IMG/VR virus record: IMGVR_UViG_3300021137_000010
Location: 1-64,000 of that record
DNA from: a virus
Length of the DNA stretch: 64,000 bases
Direction: 5' to 3' (one strand)
In this document: in pieces, positions 37,788 through 46,547 of the stretch
Position numbering within the stretch: the stretch's first letter is position 1
Layout of the letters: every line of letters starts with the position of its first letter
Made by a program: the position numbers and the translations under genes
Notes under the pieces: generated by a model
What the model saw: only the letters and a program-made list of their open reading frames with translations
What the model was told of the DNA's origin: nothing
The model's database searches: none

Positions 37788-38414
37788 TTAAATTGATTGT
37801 TCTAACCACTGACGCCACGTGCCGGGAAAGTTCTTCGGCGAGTACAGTAGTGGTGGATTTAACTGAATAAATGTCTTTGATACAAATAGTTCTCCCATTC
37901 CGACCTTCGAAAATACGTGCGTGAAATGCGGATCACTTGGATAAATGATCATAGTACCACGCACTGGATTAAATCCGAATCCATGAGATGGAAATTCCAG
38001 CTTCCCACCGTACACCTCAAACTCGCCATCAAACGGCGGCTTATCGTTATAATCACACAGAAACAGAAGTGCCGTCAAGTCTCGGTTGTGTACCCGCAGC
38101 CACTTGTCTTTAATGCGAGTAGAATTATCACACACTGCTACTGGCGCAACCCACTCATTTGCCCACTGCACTCGAGTAGGTTCCAAATCAGTGACAACCG
38201 CTTGGTAATGATGCTCAATCGCTTCTCGATGAACAGCAAGAGCTTGTGCTACGTACGTGTGTGCTAGCTCAGTATGCTTGATCGTCATTATTGGACGATT
38301 GGACCTATCTACATCAGTCTGGATAAATTCCGCGCTATCAGCAATTTGTTCACACTGCATCGGAGATACGGCTTCGTCGATAATGAAAAATGGAGAGCGT
38401 GAGGTGGGGATCAT
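37788..38414 (-). CDS. 2-oxoglutarate/Fe(II) oxygenase-like protein
   Basis: 208 residues. FFIIDEAVSPMQCEQIADSA is a typical N-terminus of P4H-like oxygenases; RVHNRDLTALLFLCDYND includes an H-x-x-D possibly serving as iron ligands, FEVYGGKLEFPSHGFGF, MIIYPSDPHFTHVF supplies the distal His, and SKTFIQLN the 2OG-binding Lys/Arg strand. Might hydroxylate a protein or nucleobase. A TAAATA late-like box lies in the preceding gene about 40 bases upstream. Confidence 0.65.
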   Translation of the reverse strand: MIPTSRSPFFIIDEAVSPMQCEQIADSAEFIQTDVDRSNRPIMTIKHTELAHTYVAQALAVHREAIEHHYQAVVTDLEPTRVQWANEWVAPVAVCDNSTRIKDKWLRVHNRDLTALLFLCDYNDKPPFDGEFEVYGGKLEFPSHGFGFNPVRGTMIIYPSDPHFTHVFSKVGMGELFVSKTFIQLNPPLLYSPKNFPGTWRQWLEQSI

Positions 38415-39127
38415 TTTTTCAACTTCGATGTGTGGTAGTCAGTGAAGACTTTATTTACTTGTTTCACGTATGGGTAAATTGACTTTTCGAACACTTGAGC
38501 TTTGAATAGCGTTTCGTTCCCAATAATGGTAACAATGTTCTCAATGAGAATGCCAGACATTTCATAGAACATCAGTGCATATGTCGTCTCTTGTAGGAAG
38601 TAGTCTTTAATCCAATCTTCCTGTTTCTTTTTACTTGCAGTCTTGAAGTCAATGATACAAGGCTTGCCCTTCCATACACCAATCAAGTCTACTCGACCAG
38701 CAGTTTTCAACTCATGTGAGACGAGGCACTGCTCGTTCATCCAAATCTCCGACAGATTGGTTGTCAGTTCTTTTTTGATTTGTCTGTATGGAATAGCGAC
38801 TTCACGTGGTGCATCTTCTTGCAACACTTTAGACTGGTCATTGAGCCATTCGTCGAGTGGATTGTGTACTCCAGTACCACGGTCAGTTGCAGCTTTGGTA
38901 GTTTGCTTTGCTTGTTCGAAGCCAACCCTTTTGCGCCACACGTTTAGAGATTCCTGTTTTTCAGGATCCGCTTGGCCAATTACTGTCGTAACGCTTGGAT
39001 ACCACAAATCATCAGCGACTTTATACATTCGCTTGCCATACACATTAGTTTTTGCTTCGAGCTCTACAGCCCAGGCTTGAGGTGGTTGACGAGGAATCAA
39101 AATAGATAAGGTAGTACTAATGCACAA
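38411..39127 (-). CDS. RecB-family (PD-(D/E)xK) exonuclease
   Basis: 238 residues as drawn from a TTG start; no ATG is near the expected N-terminus. YPSVTTVIG, GTGVHNPLDEWL (motif with conserved H), SHELKTAGRVDLIGVWKGKPCIIDFKTASKKK (D-x(n)-D-F-K catalytic core) and QETTYALMFYEM (QxxxY) match the MGME1/RecB-like single-strand exonucleases of phages. Acts in DNA processing or recombination. Confidence 0.82.
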   Translation of the reverse strand: MCISTTLSILIPRQPPQAWAVELEAKTNVYGKRMYKVADDLWYPSVTTVIGQADPEKQESLNVWRKRVGFEQAKQTTKAATDRGTGVHNPLDEWLNDQSKVLQEDAPREVAIPYRQIKKELTTNLSEIWMNEQCLVSHELKTAGRVDLIGVWKGKPCIIDFKTASKKKQEDWIKDYFLQETTYALMFYEMSGILIENIVTIIGNETLFKAQVFEKSIYPYVKQVNKVFTDYHTSKLKK

Positions 39128-39156
39128 TTATCTATGGTTGCAAAAAAGGGGGCAAC

Positions 39157-39423
39157 CTACCACCCTTTGTCGATGATTACCCTTGGCATTGCATCTTCTT
39201 CCACTTCGTCTTTCATTAGTTTAACAAGACGAGGTTTGAATAGCAACTGATCCCCTTTTGTAGTATGGAGAATCGGCTGGCCATGCTTATCGGTGCCGAA
39301 TCCTGTCACCGTCGCTTTACGGTTCTTAAACTTCCCAACTCTGATTTCATCACCAACGGCGATAGGAGGAACATTAAGCTCCTCTTCCGCTTTTTCAGTT
39401 AGGAAAGCTATGAACTTGCCCAT
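39157..39423 (-). CDS. Small conserved late protein
   Basis: 88 residues. IAVGDEIRVGKFKNRKATVT, GFGTDKHGQPILHTTKGDQL is an SH3-like small domain seen next to head genes in T4-type phages, followed by an acidic tail. Coupled to the large internal protein upstream (start overlaps stop). Confidence 0.65.
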   Translation of the reverse strand: MGKFIAFLTEKAEEELNVPPIAVGDEIRVGKFKNRKATVTGFGTDKHGQPILHTTKGDQLLFKPRLVKLMKDEVEEDAMPRVIIDKGW

Positions 39424-41183
39424 TACACTGGCTTACGAATGCATTCAGCTTTGTGGTTACGACCACCGACTAGCTTTTTAACTTCTGCACAGGCAGCATC
39501 CGCTGTGTCCACATAAACAGTCTTCGTGGCGCCTTTTTTAAGCGGGACGTCCTTGTTAGAACCGTATGTGTCGTACGTCACAGTCCATTTCGATTTAGCA
39601 TCTTGTGGGTCTGCGCTTTCTTCAACACTTTCGTTATCTGAATTAGCGTGCGCTTTAGCAGCTTGTTCGTTTTTAAAGATTTTACGCGAACCAGCTAGAT
39701 TAGTTGTACAGAAAGACCCATCTTTTAATTTCTTTACATCACCACGAATAAATCCACGTGCTTCTTGTGAGGAATCGATAGTTGGATCTTTGCCTTCTGC
39801 CACGTCTTGATTGTTAAGTTGATGAGAAACTCCTTGTCGCAGCGCTTCCTTAAATTTACCCAACTCCATAAAGTTTCCATTTTTACGCATACGCTTATCT
39901 AATATATTTAATATACCTTCAATAGCAGATTCAGCAGTCGCGCCCGATTTGGAGAAATAATGTTTTACACCTTGGCGAATTGCGTCCAACGCACCGCTAT
40001 CATTTATATTATGCTTACGAAATAATCTCTCGACGGTGTTGAGAATAGCATCTTGAATACCTGAATTGTCCATACGTTCTCTCATACGATCTGGATTGCC
40101 TCGTTCGCCCTGGCGCATACTGTAATCGGTATAGTCATCTTCCCACGCATCGTGGTTAGCTCCTTCTTCGACGCTTTCATTCTTGTGTTTGAAGTATTCG
40201 ACTTCACGTTCGTGCTTTTCAGCTGCAGCTTTGGTTGGGAAGTCGCCAAGATTTTTACCAGTCTTTTTGCTGACGAGACGGTATCCAGCACCGTGCTTGA
40301 TGATGTGTTCATTAACTGTTTTATAACGATCGACCTTCATGCCACAGTTCGTGCAGTGCAATACCCCATCCGTATCATCCAGTTGTGATGTTTCTTGATA
40401 CGTACCTTTGCCGCATTTAGTGCACTTGCAACCAGTCATGTCTTCGCCAGCTGCTTCTTTGACCTTCGTCCAAGTGCCCGGATGTTCGAGATTTGCGTAA
40501 CGTTCGTGCTTTCTAAACGCTTTTGCAGCACCTGGATGATCACCTTTCTTCTGTGCAGCCCCTGCATCTCCCCAGGTTGAATCTACTTTTTTCTTTAGTT
40601 CACTGCCTCGTTGAATTTTACCAATGAATGAATGCTTGTCGGCTTCAGCCAATCCTTCATTCAACATCTTTACCAACTTTTCCATATCCGCAGGGCCTGC
40701 AATCGGTTCATCAAAGTGCATCAGTGGGGTGGCTCTTCGATTGTTAGCATCGTCGACCGACTTGTGATACGCTACATGTGCCGTGAGGTTACCATCGTAG
40801 TTTGTAAAATTCACAATGCCTTTACCACTTACAGCTCTAACACTATCTGGTAATACATACTTTCCTGGCGAATATTCGACATCAGCATTGTGTTGGTCTG
40901 GAAAATATTTTATGATAAATGCACGCTGCTCTGCATCAATCGGCATTCTTTTTGGAACTGGAGCAGCTTTCTTTTTAAAACGGTCAAATAAACCTTCAGT
41001 TAGACTACCTTTACCGGAACCAGCTTTAAATGAGCCTTTATTTGTGGTACCATCCCAAGCGTGGTACGTACCAGACTTGTTGTCTTTTGTTACTTTGTAG
41101 CCAGCTTTTTTAGCAGCTTCTTCCCACGCAGTAAGCGATGGGTAAGTACCTTCATTCAGCGTTAGGACAGTTGAGAGTTTCAT
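39423..41183 (-). CDS. Large modular protein with capsid-targeting-like N-terminus
   Basis: 586 residues. N-terminus MKLSTVLTLNEG resembles the T4 internal-protein targeting peptide, with a possible prohead-protease site LNE/G; further L-x-E sites occur (LTEG, LAEA). A zinc ribbon with CKCTKCG and later CTNCG lies near residues 260-290. Elsewhere there are basic/acidic linkers and repeated short domains (FKAGSGKGS, GYRLVSKKTGKNLGDFPTKA). I infer a DNA-associated internal head protein, cleaved on maturation and possibly injected. Confidence 0.62.
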   Translation of the reverse strand: MKLSTVLTLNEGTYPSLTAWEEAAKKAGYKVTKDNKSGTYHAWDGTTNKGSFKAGSGKGSLTEGLFDRFKKKAAPVPKRMPIDAEQRAFIIKYFPDQHNADVEYSPGKYVLPDSVRAVSGKGIVNFTNYDGNLTAHVAYHKSVDDANNRRATPLMHFDEPIAGPADMEKLVKMLNEGLAEADKHSFIGKIQRGSELKKKVDSTWGDAGAAQKKGDHPGAAKAFRKHERYANLEHPGTWTKVKEAAGEDMTGCKCTKCGKGTYQETSQLDDTDGVLHCTNCGMKVDRYKTVNEHIIKHGAGYRLVSKKTGKNLGDFPTKAAAEKHEREVEYFKHKNESVEEGANHDAWEDDYTDYSMRQGERGNPDRMRERMDNSGIQDAILNTVERLFRKHNINDSGALDAIRQGVKHYFSKSGATAESAIEGILNILDKRMRKNGNFMELGKFKEALRQGVSHQLNNQDVAEGKDPTIDSSQEARGFIRGDVKKLKDGSFCTTNLAGSRKIFKNEQAAKAHANSDNESVEESADPQDAKSKWTVTYDTYGSNKDVPLKKGATKTVYVDTADAACAEVKKLVGGRNHKAECIRKPV

Positions 41184-42121
41184 GCTCGTGATGCTCCACC
41201 AGATTTTTGCGAACGGAATTTTGCTAACCGCTGAACTAATCGTTCATTTTTCTTGCGTTCTTTTTCTTCATCCTCGAATTCTTCCATATCAGCAATCTCC
41301 TGCTGGCCAGCAATCTCGTTGTCTTGCTTCTGTTGCTCAACCCCTTGCAATTCAGTCTCTGCTTTTGCTTTTGCGACATCTGCGTTGGCGGTACGGACAC
41401 CTGTTTCAGATTTTAGTAGGTCAATAACCTGTTGTAATAGTTGAACAGTGCTTTGTTGCATATCTGGAGATGATTCGTCTTCGCCACCGAGGTCACCTTC
41501 GCCACCTTCTGTGTCTAGGTCCAGTTCACCTTCGCCACCTTCTTCGCCATCAAGTGCTAAATCTTCTTCACCACCATCTTCACCTTCGGCGCCTGGCTCT
41601 TCTTCGTCTTCAGTGATTGGTTCATCCCACTCTACGTCAACGATATCGTAGTCCTGCTTTAGCATATACAACACTTCAGCGATTTCTTTTTTCTGCTCCG
41701 TGTCCGACAGAATGGAGTTTAGACGGGATTCAAAATCTTCAGCTTGTTCACGCTTGACGGTTACTTTAACGATCTTACCATCACCATCCTGCAAACCGAA
41801 TGTAGAAGTTTGCGTTTTGTCATCAACATCCGCACGTTTGGTAGCATTGCTAACTTTGTCATTGATGTCGGCGACAATTTTCTTGTTTTTATCGGTCATT
41901 ACCGGAGCAGTTTGTCCATCGTCGAATTCAAACAAAATCGCAGTACCGACATCGAATGTCGCAATACTACTCTCGTTGAATTTAATCTTTTCGATCTTGG
42001 CGCTACCAGAAAATTTACGGCGTTTAACAGGTTTCGATGGGTGGGTAAATGGGTTGGTAGCGATAGCCTGTGCACTTACGGCGCCGGCTGCTGCATCTTC
42101 AAGTATGGTGGATAGTTTCAT
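41180..42121 (-). CDS. Acidic prohead-core-like protein
   Basis: 313 residues. N-terminus MKLSTILEDAAAGA (targeting-like; site ILE/D). Middle region with a long run of Glu/Asp/Gly (residues about 165-220), then a strongly helical, charged C-terminus (KNERLVQRLAKFRSQK). The acidic, coiled character suits a scaffold or core protein. Late promoter GATAAATA overlaps the stop of the upstream ligase-like gene. Confidence 0.65.
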   Translation of the reverse strand: MKLSTILEDAAAGAVSAQAIATNPFTHPSKPVKRRKFSGSAKIEKIKFNESSIATFDVGTAILFEFDDGQTAPVMTDKNKKIVADINDKVSNATKRADVDDKTQTSTFGLQDGDGKIVKVTVKREQAEDFESRLNSILSDTEQKKEIAEVLYMLKQDYDIVDVEWDEPITEDEEEPGAEGEDGGEEDLALDGEEGGEGELDLDTEGGEGDLGGEDESSPDMQQSTVQLLQQVIDLLKSETGVRTANADVAKAKAETELQGVEQQKQDNEIAGQQEIADMEEFEDEEKERKKNERLVQRLAKFRSQKSGGASRA

Positions 42122-42143
42122 AGTGGTTTAGGGGCAGTATCGA

Positions 42144-43541
42144 TTATTTATCGCCGAGGTAGCTCTTATATAGTATTTCGACAGCTTGTTGTGTAGTCTT
42201 AGCGGATTGGAGAGCTTGCTCGCTTGTACGAACGTCAGTAATAACGTCAGCAAACTGGGAAAGTGTGCGCCGAATAATTTCAGGAGAGTACTTGAAATTC
42301 CGACCAGCTTCGGTAGCGAGTTCCAACTTGTCGGCGCGCTCCACGAATGTATCTTTTGCTTGGATAAGTGAAGTTTCTGCAGTTTTTAGTGCACGAATCA
42401 ATAGTGGGCGAGCCTGCTTAATGTCGACTGCCCAATTACCGTCGTGAGAAGCGAGTAATGCACGGATAGTACGTGGAGTCTTCAACTTAGGCTCTTGCAA
42501 GATAATTGATAAATCTTCCAACAAGTCGCCGTAGATCGAGCCACTGCGAGTTTCCGCAACTTTCAAAATGCCTTGAACTGGCCGAGGCACAGATGCTTTA
42601 ATTTGATTGCGAATGGCGAAATTGAACTGATTGAATGCAGAGAACACGTCTTTATCAACGATCTTGACTTGGCGATTTGTCTTTGGATCGAACATTACAA
42701 CGCCCTCTACCCCTGGGTCGTGCTCCGCTTCAACATCTTGGACGTCTCGGAGACTTGGTACCAACGTGCGCACAAACTGCTTAAGCAGTTTTTCTTTGAT
42801 AGGGAGTTTGAAATCAGTTAATAATTTTTCAGCAACTTGCTTACGGAGTGCGACCATTTCGCGAGTTTTTGAGGTGGATTTGGCGATAGCTGCAATTGAC
42901 ATTGGGCCTTGCGAGGTTTCGATCTGTTGCGCTACGTACGTTTTTAGTTGATCCAACTCTGCTGCAAAGTCGATTTGCTTTAGCTTTTGAGCATCAATTT
43001 GCTGCGGAGTGACAAATCGCCATGTGATCAGAGTTGGCTTCCTAACTAACGACACACCGTCTTCGGTTGTGACTTCAACAGTTTCAACTTTGACAGGAGC
43101 AAGCTGCAATGCGATTAGTTTTTTGATAATAGCTGGGGAGTCCTCGCTAATCGCTCGCAAGAACGCAATACTAGAGGTACCGTAAATGATCGCATTTGGT
43201 TGGCGGCCATATAACACCTCGCACTCGACCATAACATTTACTGGGACTGCAGTTGCTAATTGATCTTCAACCTGTTGTAACGCTTGGTGAGCAGATTTGA
43301 ATCCAACATACGCAGGAGAGTCGCCCCATTGTTGTGCATCGTACACTGGAGTGTCATTGCCTTTTTGTTGACGATTGGTAAACAATTTACCATGTTCGTC
43401 AATGCCAAACGTGAGCGCCGATCCGTCCAGCTTTTCTGTAACAGCGTACCGGGTTAGATTAGTAATAGTATCAACGAATTCATCAATCGACAAATCTTCG
43501 ATGTGCTCTATACCTTCTCGCAAAAATTGACTAAATCGCAT
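42144..43541 (-). CDS. Ligase-like nucleotidyltransferase with capsid-targeting-like N-terminus
   Basis: 465 residues from the ATG at 43541. Begins MRFSQFLREG (same type as three other proteins here; site LRE/G). The covalent nucleotidyltransferase motifs follow: VTEKLDGSALTFG (motif I, adenylated Lys about residue 37), VMVECEVLYG (IV-like) and EGVVMFDPKTNRQVKIVDK (V). The C-terminal 200 residues are helical. Likely an RNA or DNA ligase-type enzyme carried in the head. Late promoter CCTAAATA directly upstream, sharing its TAA with the helicase stop. Confidence 0.72.
   Translation of the reverse strand: MRFSQFLREGIEHIEDLSIDEFVDTITNLTRYAVTEKLDGSALTFGIDEHGKLFTNRQQKGNDTPVYDAQQWGDSPAYVGFKSAHQALQQVEDQLATAVPVNVMVECEVLYGRQPNAIIYGTSSIAFLRAISEDSPAIIKKLIALQLAPVKVETVEVTTEDGVSLVRKPTLITWRFVTPQQIDAQKLKQIDFAAELDQLKTYVAQQIETSQGPMSIAAIAKSTSKTREMVALRKQVAEKLLTDFKLPIKEKLLKQFVRTLVPSLRDVQDVEAEHDPGVEGVVMFDPKTNRQVKIVDKDVFSAFNQFNFAIRNQIKASVPRPVQGILKVAETRSGSIYGDLLEDLSIILQEPKLKTPRTIRALLASHDGNWAVDIKQARPLLIRALKTAETSLIQAKDTFVERADKLELATEAGRNFKYSPEIIRRTLSQFADVITDVRTSEQALQSAKTTQQAVEILYKSYLGDK
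42145..42152 (-). promoter_or_regulatory. T4-type late promoter on a stop codon
   Basis: GATAAATA; TAA is the stop of the ligase-like gene. Serves the acidic protein at 42121. Confidence 0.65.
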
Positions 43542-43561
43542 ATACACTTATTTTAAAAGCG

Positions 43562-43569
43562 TATTTAGG
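43562..43569 (-). promoter_or_regulatory. T4-type late promoter on a stop codon
   Basis: CCTAAATA; TAA is the helicase stop. Serves the ligase-like gene. Confidence 0.65.
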
Positions 43570-44875
43570 TCAATCCCAACAAGTCGTCCAACGATACCTT
43601 ACTCGATGCGACTTCGCGTTGAGGGCGGTCGAATCCACCCTTTTGAGCCATATTTGTAATACGCAGCGATTTCGCATCCCAACCAATGTTAACAATACTG
43701 CCTACCCCACCCGAACTGCGAGTTTTTAGAAACTGGAATCCGATTTGTCCTGCAGCTCGCATCGCATCAGTTAGGTGAATAGCTAGAGTCCAGTCACTGC
43801 TACGAATCTTTTCAGCTCCGCCAGCTTGGTGACTCTGATTGTAGACTTCGACTTCTGCGGCGCCTTTTGTCAACTGACTAGCAGTGAGTCCGATCATATT
43901 GTATTCACCAAGCAAGTCGTAGAACTCTTCCGTGATAAACTTATCACGTGTTCCGATGTTCTCAGTAGACACTTTTTGGATCGGATACATCTTGTCAAGG
44001 TAGTCGAGTACAATGATATCAGGAATCCAACCCTTTTGGATTTCAACCTCTTTAATTAAGGCACGTAGGTCATTGGCTGTAGACCCAAGTCGAACTTTCT
44101 TGATCACCATCTCACCACACTGGTCCGAAATTCCATTAAGAGCAGCAGCGGCCAGCTCTGGATGACGGGCGAGTTCTAGCGAGCTCTTACCCGATACTAC
44201 CATCTGCGCGCGTTTATCTATCATCTCTTCACTCAATTCGAGCGAAACGTATAGCGCATTTAGGAAGCTCCCATCAAGCCCGCGCTCCTTGAGCATATTT
44301 AAACCGAAGTTTAAAATAGATACGCTCTTCCCACCACCTGAAATAGCAAGCACTAGCATCATTTCGCCACGAGCTGGACCGCCATCCATTCGTTTATCGA
44401 GCTCAGGATAACCAGTTGAATACCGAACTGAATTCTCTGTAGCTCCTTGCCGAGCTTCAGGATTTTCGAAGAATGATATGCCAATATTACTATCAACCTT
44501 GATTGAAATTGCTGCACGCACCAAATGCTCTAGTTGATCGTACTGCTCCTCCATAATCAACGACGCAGACTGCTCCAGAATGATATTACGGAGAGCGCTT
44601 TGTCTACAAAATGTTTCGATTTGGTCTTGGGTGTATTTGACCTCGTCCCCTAGCAATGCTTTAACTTTTTTGAGCTTCGTCTTAGTCTCTGACTCGATGA
44701 TGTCACCAGATGGGATTCCATTATACTTGCTGTGATACACTTTAACAAATGTAATTGCTTTACGAAATTGAGGATCGAAGTACTCTGGTTGAATGATTGG
44801 AAGAGTTTTTGTGAATAGCTTAGCATCTGCTACCCACAAAGATAGGAGCATTTCTTGTTGTTTGGTGTCAAGCAT
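43565..44875 (-). CDS. Replicative DNA helicase, DnaB/T4 gp41 type
   Basis: 436 residues. An N-terminal helical domain (residues 1-150) is followed by the RecA-like core: STGYPELDKRMDGG, Walker A LAISGGGKSVSIL, ALYVSLELSEEMIDKR, Walker B PDIIVLDYLDKM, and IGLTASQLTKGA for motif H3. It unwinds DNA at the phage replication fork. The adjacent genes are late; this one may be read from the upstream operon. Confidence 0.92.
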   Translation of the reverse strand: MLDTKQQEMLLSLWVADAKLFTKTLPIIQPEYFDPQFRKAITFVKVYHSKYNGIPSGDIIESETKTKLKKVKALLGDEVKYTQDQIETFCRQSALRNIILEQSASLIMEEQYDQLEHLVRAAISIKVDSNIGISFFENPEARQGATENSVRYSTGYPELDKRMDGGPARGEMMLVLAISGGGKSVSILNFGLNMLKERGLDGSFLNALYVSLELSEEMIDKRAQMVVSGKSSLELARHPELAAAALNGISDQCGEMVIKKVRLGSTANDLRALIKEVEIQKGWIPDIIVLDYLDKMYPIQKVSTENIGTRDKFITEEFYDLLGEYNMIGLTASQLTKGAAEVEVYNQSHQAGGAEKIRSSDWTLAIHLTDAMRAAGQIGFQFLKTRSSGGVGSIVNIGWDAKSLRITNMAQKGGFDRPQREVASSKVSLDDLLGLT

Positions 44876-45811
44876 TTAGTAGATTGTGTACGGTTTACGT
44901 AGTTGTTCAATGATAGACGAGTTTGCAATAATAAGCTGCGTGTTGTCAACGACGATGTCCCCCAAACGCACAGTGGAATTGCGGATGATTTTATCAGCGA
45001 CAATATCAATTGCAGCTAGTTTTTGAGATACTGCCAATGGGAGCACGATAGTCGGTAAATTAGCACCAGACAATTGAAGGGCATTTCCCTTTTGTAGAGT
45101 ATACGACGGGAGAGTAACAGAGTACAGAAAGTACGGCTTTTCGATAGCGAGTACTTTATACCGAGCCCATAGTGTGCCACCAACAGGAGTAGCTGCAGAC
45201 ATAGGTTGGTAATGATTAACAAAGGTAAGAGTCTCTGTACTCATATCTTTCGAGTGGAGTGTTTTATATAGTAGTGTAGCAACAAACGTTGGGGCGTTGA
45301 TATCTGCTGCAATTGTCATGATGTTAGACGTTAACAGATTTGGTGCTGACCAGGCGGCTGTATTAGCATATAACACAGGTGGGTTAAATTGATTATCGGT
45401 TATAACAGCTACGCCAGTTTGGGGAGTTAGCAAATCAATCACAACAGTATCATTAGTTTGAGAAACGATAACGAAGTTGGTAGTTTTTACATGCGCAATG
45501 CTGGTAGCGGTAACAACTTCCACAAATATCTCAACAACAAGGGCACCAACGTGACCAAAGTTGTGGATCGCAGTAAGGTTGCGAAGTTTTGAAAATGAAG
45601 TTTTGAACACAACCGGTGTCTGGCGCCAAGTAAGGGCACTGCGGGTCGATACTTCGGCATTTTGGTCAATCGTTAGTATTCCAGCACAGTTGGGAGTAAA
45701 GGTACATCGATTAAAAAACGTAACTGCTCCTGGTACTACTGCTTTATGATCAGCTTTTGCACAAATACTACATTTGAAGATTTTATTGATATTTGTACGT
45801 TTGTTGCTCAT
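44876..45811 (-). CDS. Hypothetical protein, possible virion component
   Basis: 311 residues. The N-terminal FKCSICAK...C...CAGIL is a zinc-ribbon-like Cys set; the remainder is beta-rich and Thr/Val/Ala-rich (VEIFVEVVTATSIAHVKTTN, LADIVVDNTQLI style), as in tail or fibre proteins. Overlaps the upstream gene by 4 bases and abuts the helicase gene. Confidence 0.6.
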   Translation of the reverse strand: MSNKRTNINKIFKCSICAKADHKAVVPGAVTFFNRCTFTPNCAGILTIDQNAEVSTRSALTWRQTPVVFKTSFSKLRNLTAIHNFGHVGALVVEIFVEVVTATSIAHVKTTNFVIVSQTNDTVVIDLLTPQTGVAVITDNQFNPPVLYANTAAWSAPNLLTSNIMTIAADINAPTFVATLLYKTLHSKDMSTETLTFVNHYQPMSAATPVGGTLWARYKVLAIEKPYFLYSVTLPSYTLQKGNALQLSGANLPTIVLPLAVSQKLAAIDIVADKIIRNSTVRLGDIVVDNTQLIIANSSIIEQLRKPYTIY

Positions 45812-46293
45812 GTTAATTCATCTAATAGTTGACAGAACTTGGGATAAGCCGCTGTTCGTATAGCTACGTATTTATTGACCCCAAACACATGAATCGGAAT
45901 CTTTTTGTCAGTAGCTTGGCGAATATCAACCACTTGACTAAATCGATCAGTGATAACTTGCTCGAGTAGATGAGCATCGAGGGCGTTTGCTACAGGGTCA
46001 GTACGTTCGAATACAGTTGGGCGCCAGTCGTACCCATTGAAAGGTAACACATACACACTAGATTGTGACGATTGCCAATCAATCTCGATTGATCTGCATA
46101 ATACTCCCTTTATTCCGACTAACTTCTCGATTATAGTTTCCGTAGGAGAATATGTATAGTCACGGTGCCGCACTTTGACGATCGACATTACTTTTGCGTT
46201 AGGTGGGCGGCTCTTTATTAAACACAGTTCTTCACGGAGTACCTTGCTGCAGTGTTCTTTAATAAAGTTTCGTTGAGGTTGCGTTAAGTACAC
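45808..46293 (-). CDS. Hypothetical protein (GTG start)
   Basis: 161 residues from GTG at 46293; RNFIKEHCSKVLREELCLIK then beta-rich middle (VKVRHRDYTYSPTETIIEKL). No family recognised. A late-type GCTAAATA lies 23 bases upstream. Confidence 0.58.
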   Translation of the reverse strand: MYLTQPQRNFIKEHCSKVLREELCLIKSRPPNAKVMSIVKVRHRDYTYSPTETIIEKLVGIKGVLCRSIEIDWQSSQSSVYVLPFNGYDWRPTVFERTDPVANALDAHLLEQVITDRFSQVVDIRQATDKKIPIHVFGVNKYVAIRTAAYPKFCQLLDELT

Positions 46294-46315
46294 AGCGTAA
46301 ATGAATGATGTGACT

Positions 46316-46323
46316 TATTTAGC
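46316..46323 (-). promoter_or_regulatory. T4-type late promoter
   Basis: GCTAAATA on the minus strand. A possible opposing plus-strand box CTAAATA is at 46341. The stretch 46324-46514 holds no protein gene that I can see. Confidence 0.6.
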
Positions 46324-46514
46324 GCTGACGAACGTGTATACTAAATACTGTCGTCGGATAGACGTATCAGTCAGTATCCCGAACTCGACACAGATGGTTT
46401 CAGTACTTTGTACATTCAGTTTCAGACCGATCGAACGCCTCTAAGTTTCCGTCGGCATCGTCTTATTATGTATGCAACTAGTGTTAACCGGATGTACGGG
46501 TGGATCACTTGCAG

Positions 46515-46522
46515 CATAAATA
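46515..46522 (+). promoter_or_regulatory. T4-type late promoter
   Basis: CATAAATA, 26 bases before the AAA+ ATPase start. Confidence 0.8.
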
Positions 46523-46547
46523 GTGCACACATACTTTACTTACCCAT

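Noticed and set aside
37788-38414. Naming the oxygenase-like protein as a specific base hydroxylase
   Set aside because: Iron-ligand assignment is uncertain from sequence alone, so only the broad family is given.
46430-46442. A 13-base match to the 3' region of large-subunit rRNA (GAACGCCTCTAAG)
   Set aside because: Too short, and the surrounding bases show no rRNA structure.
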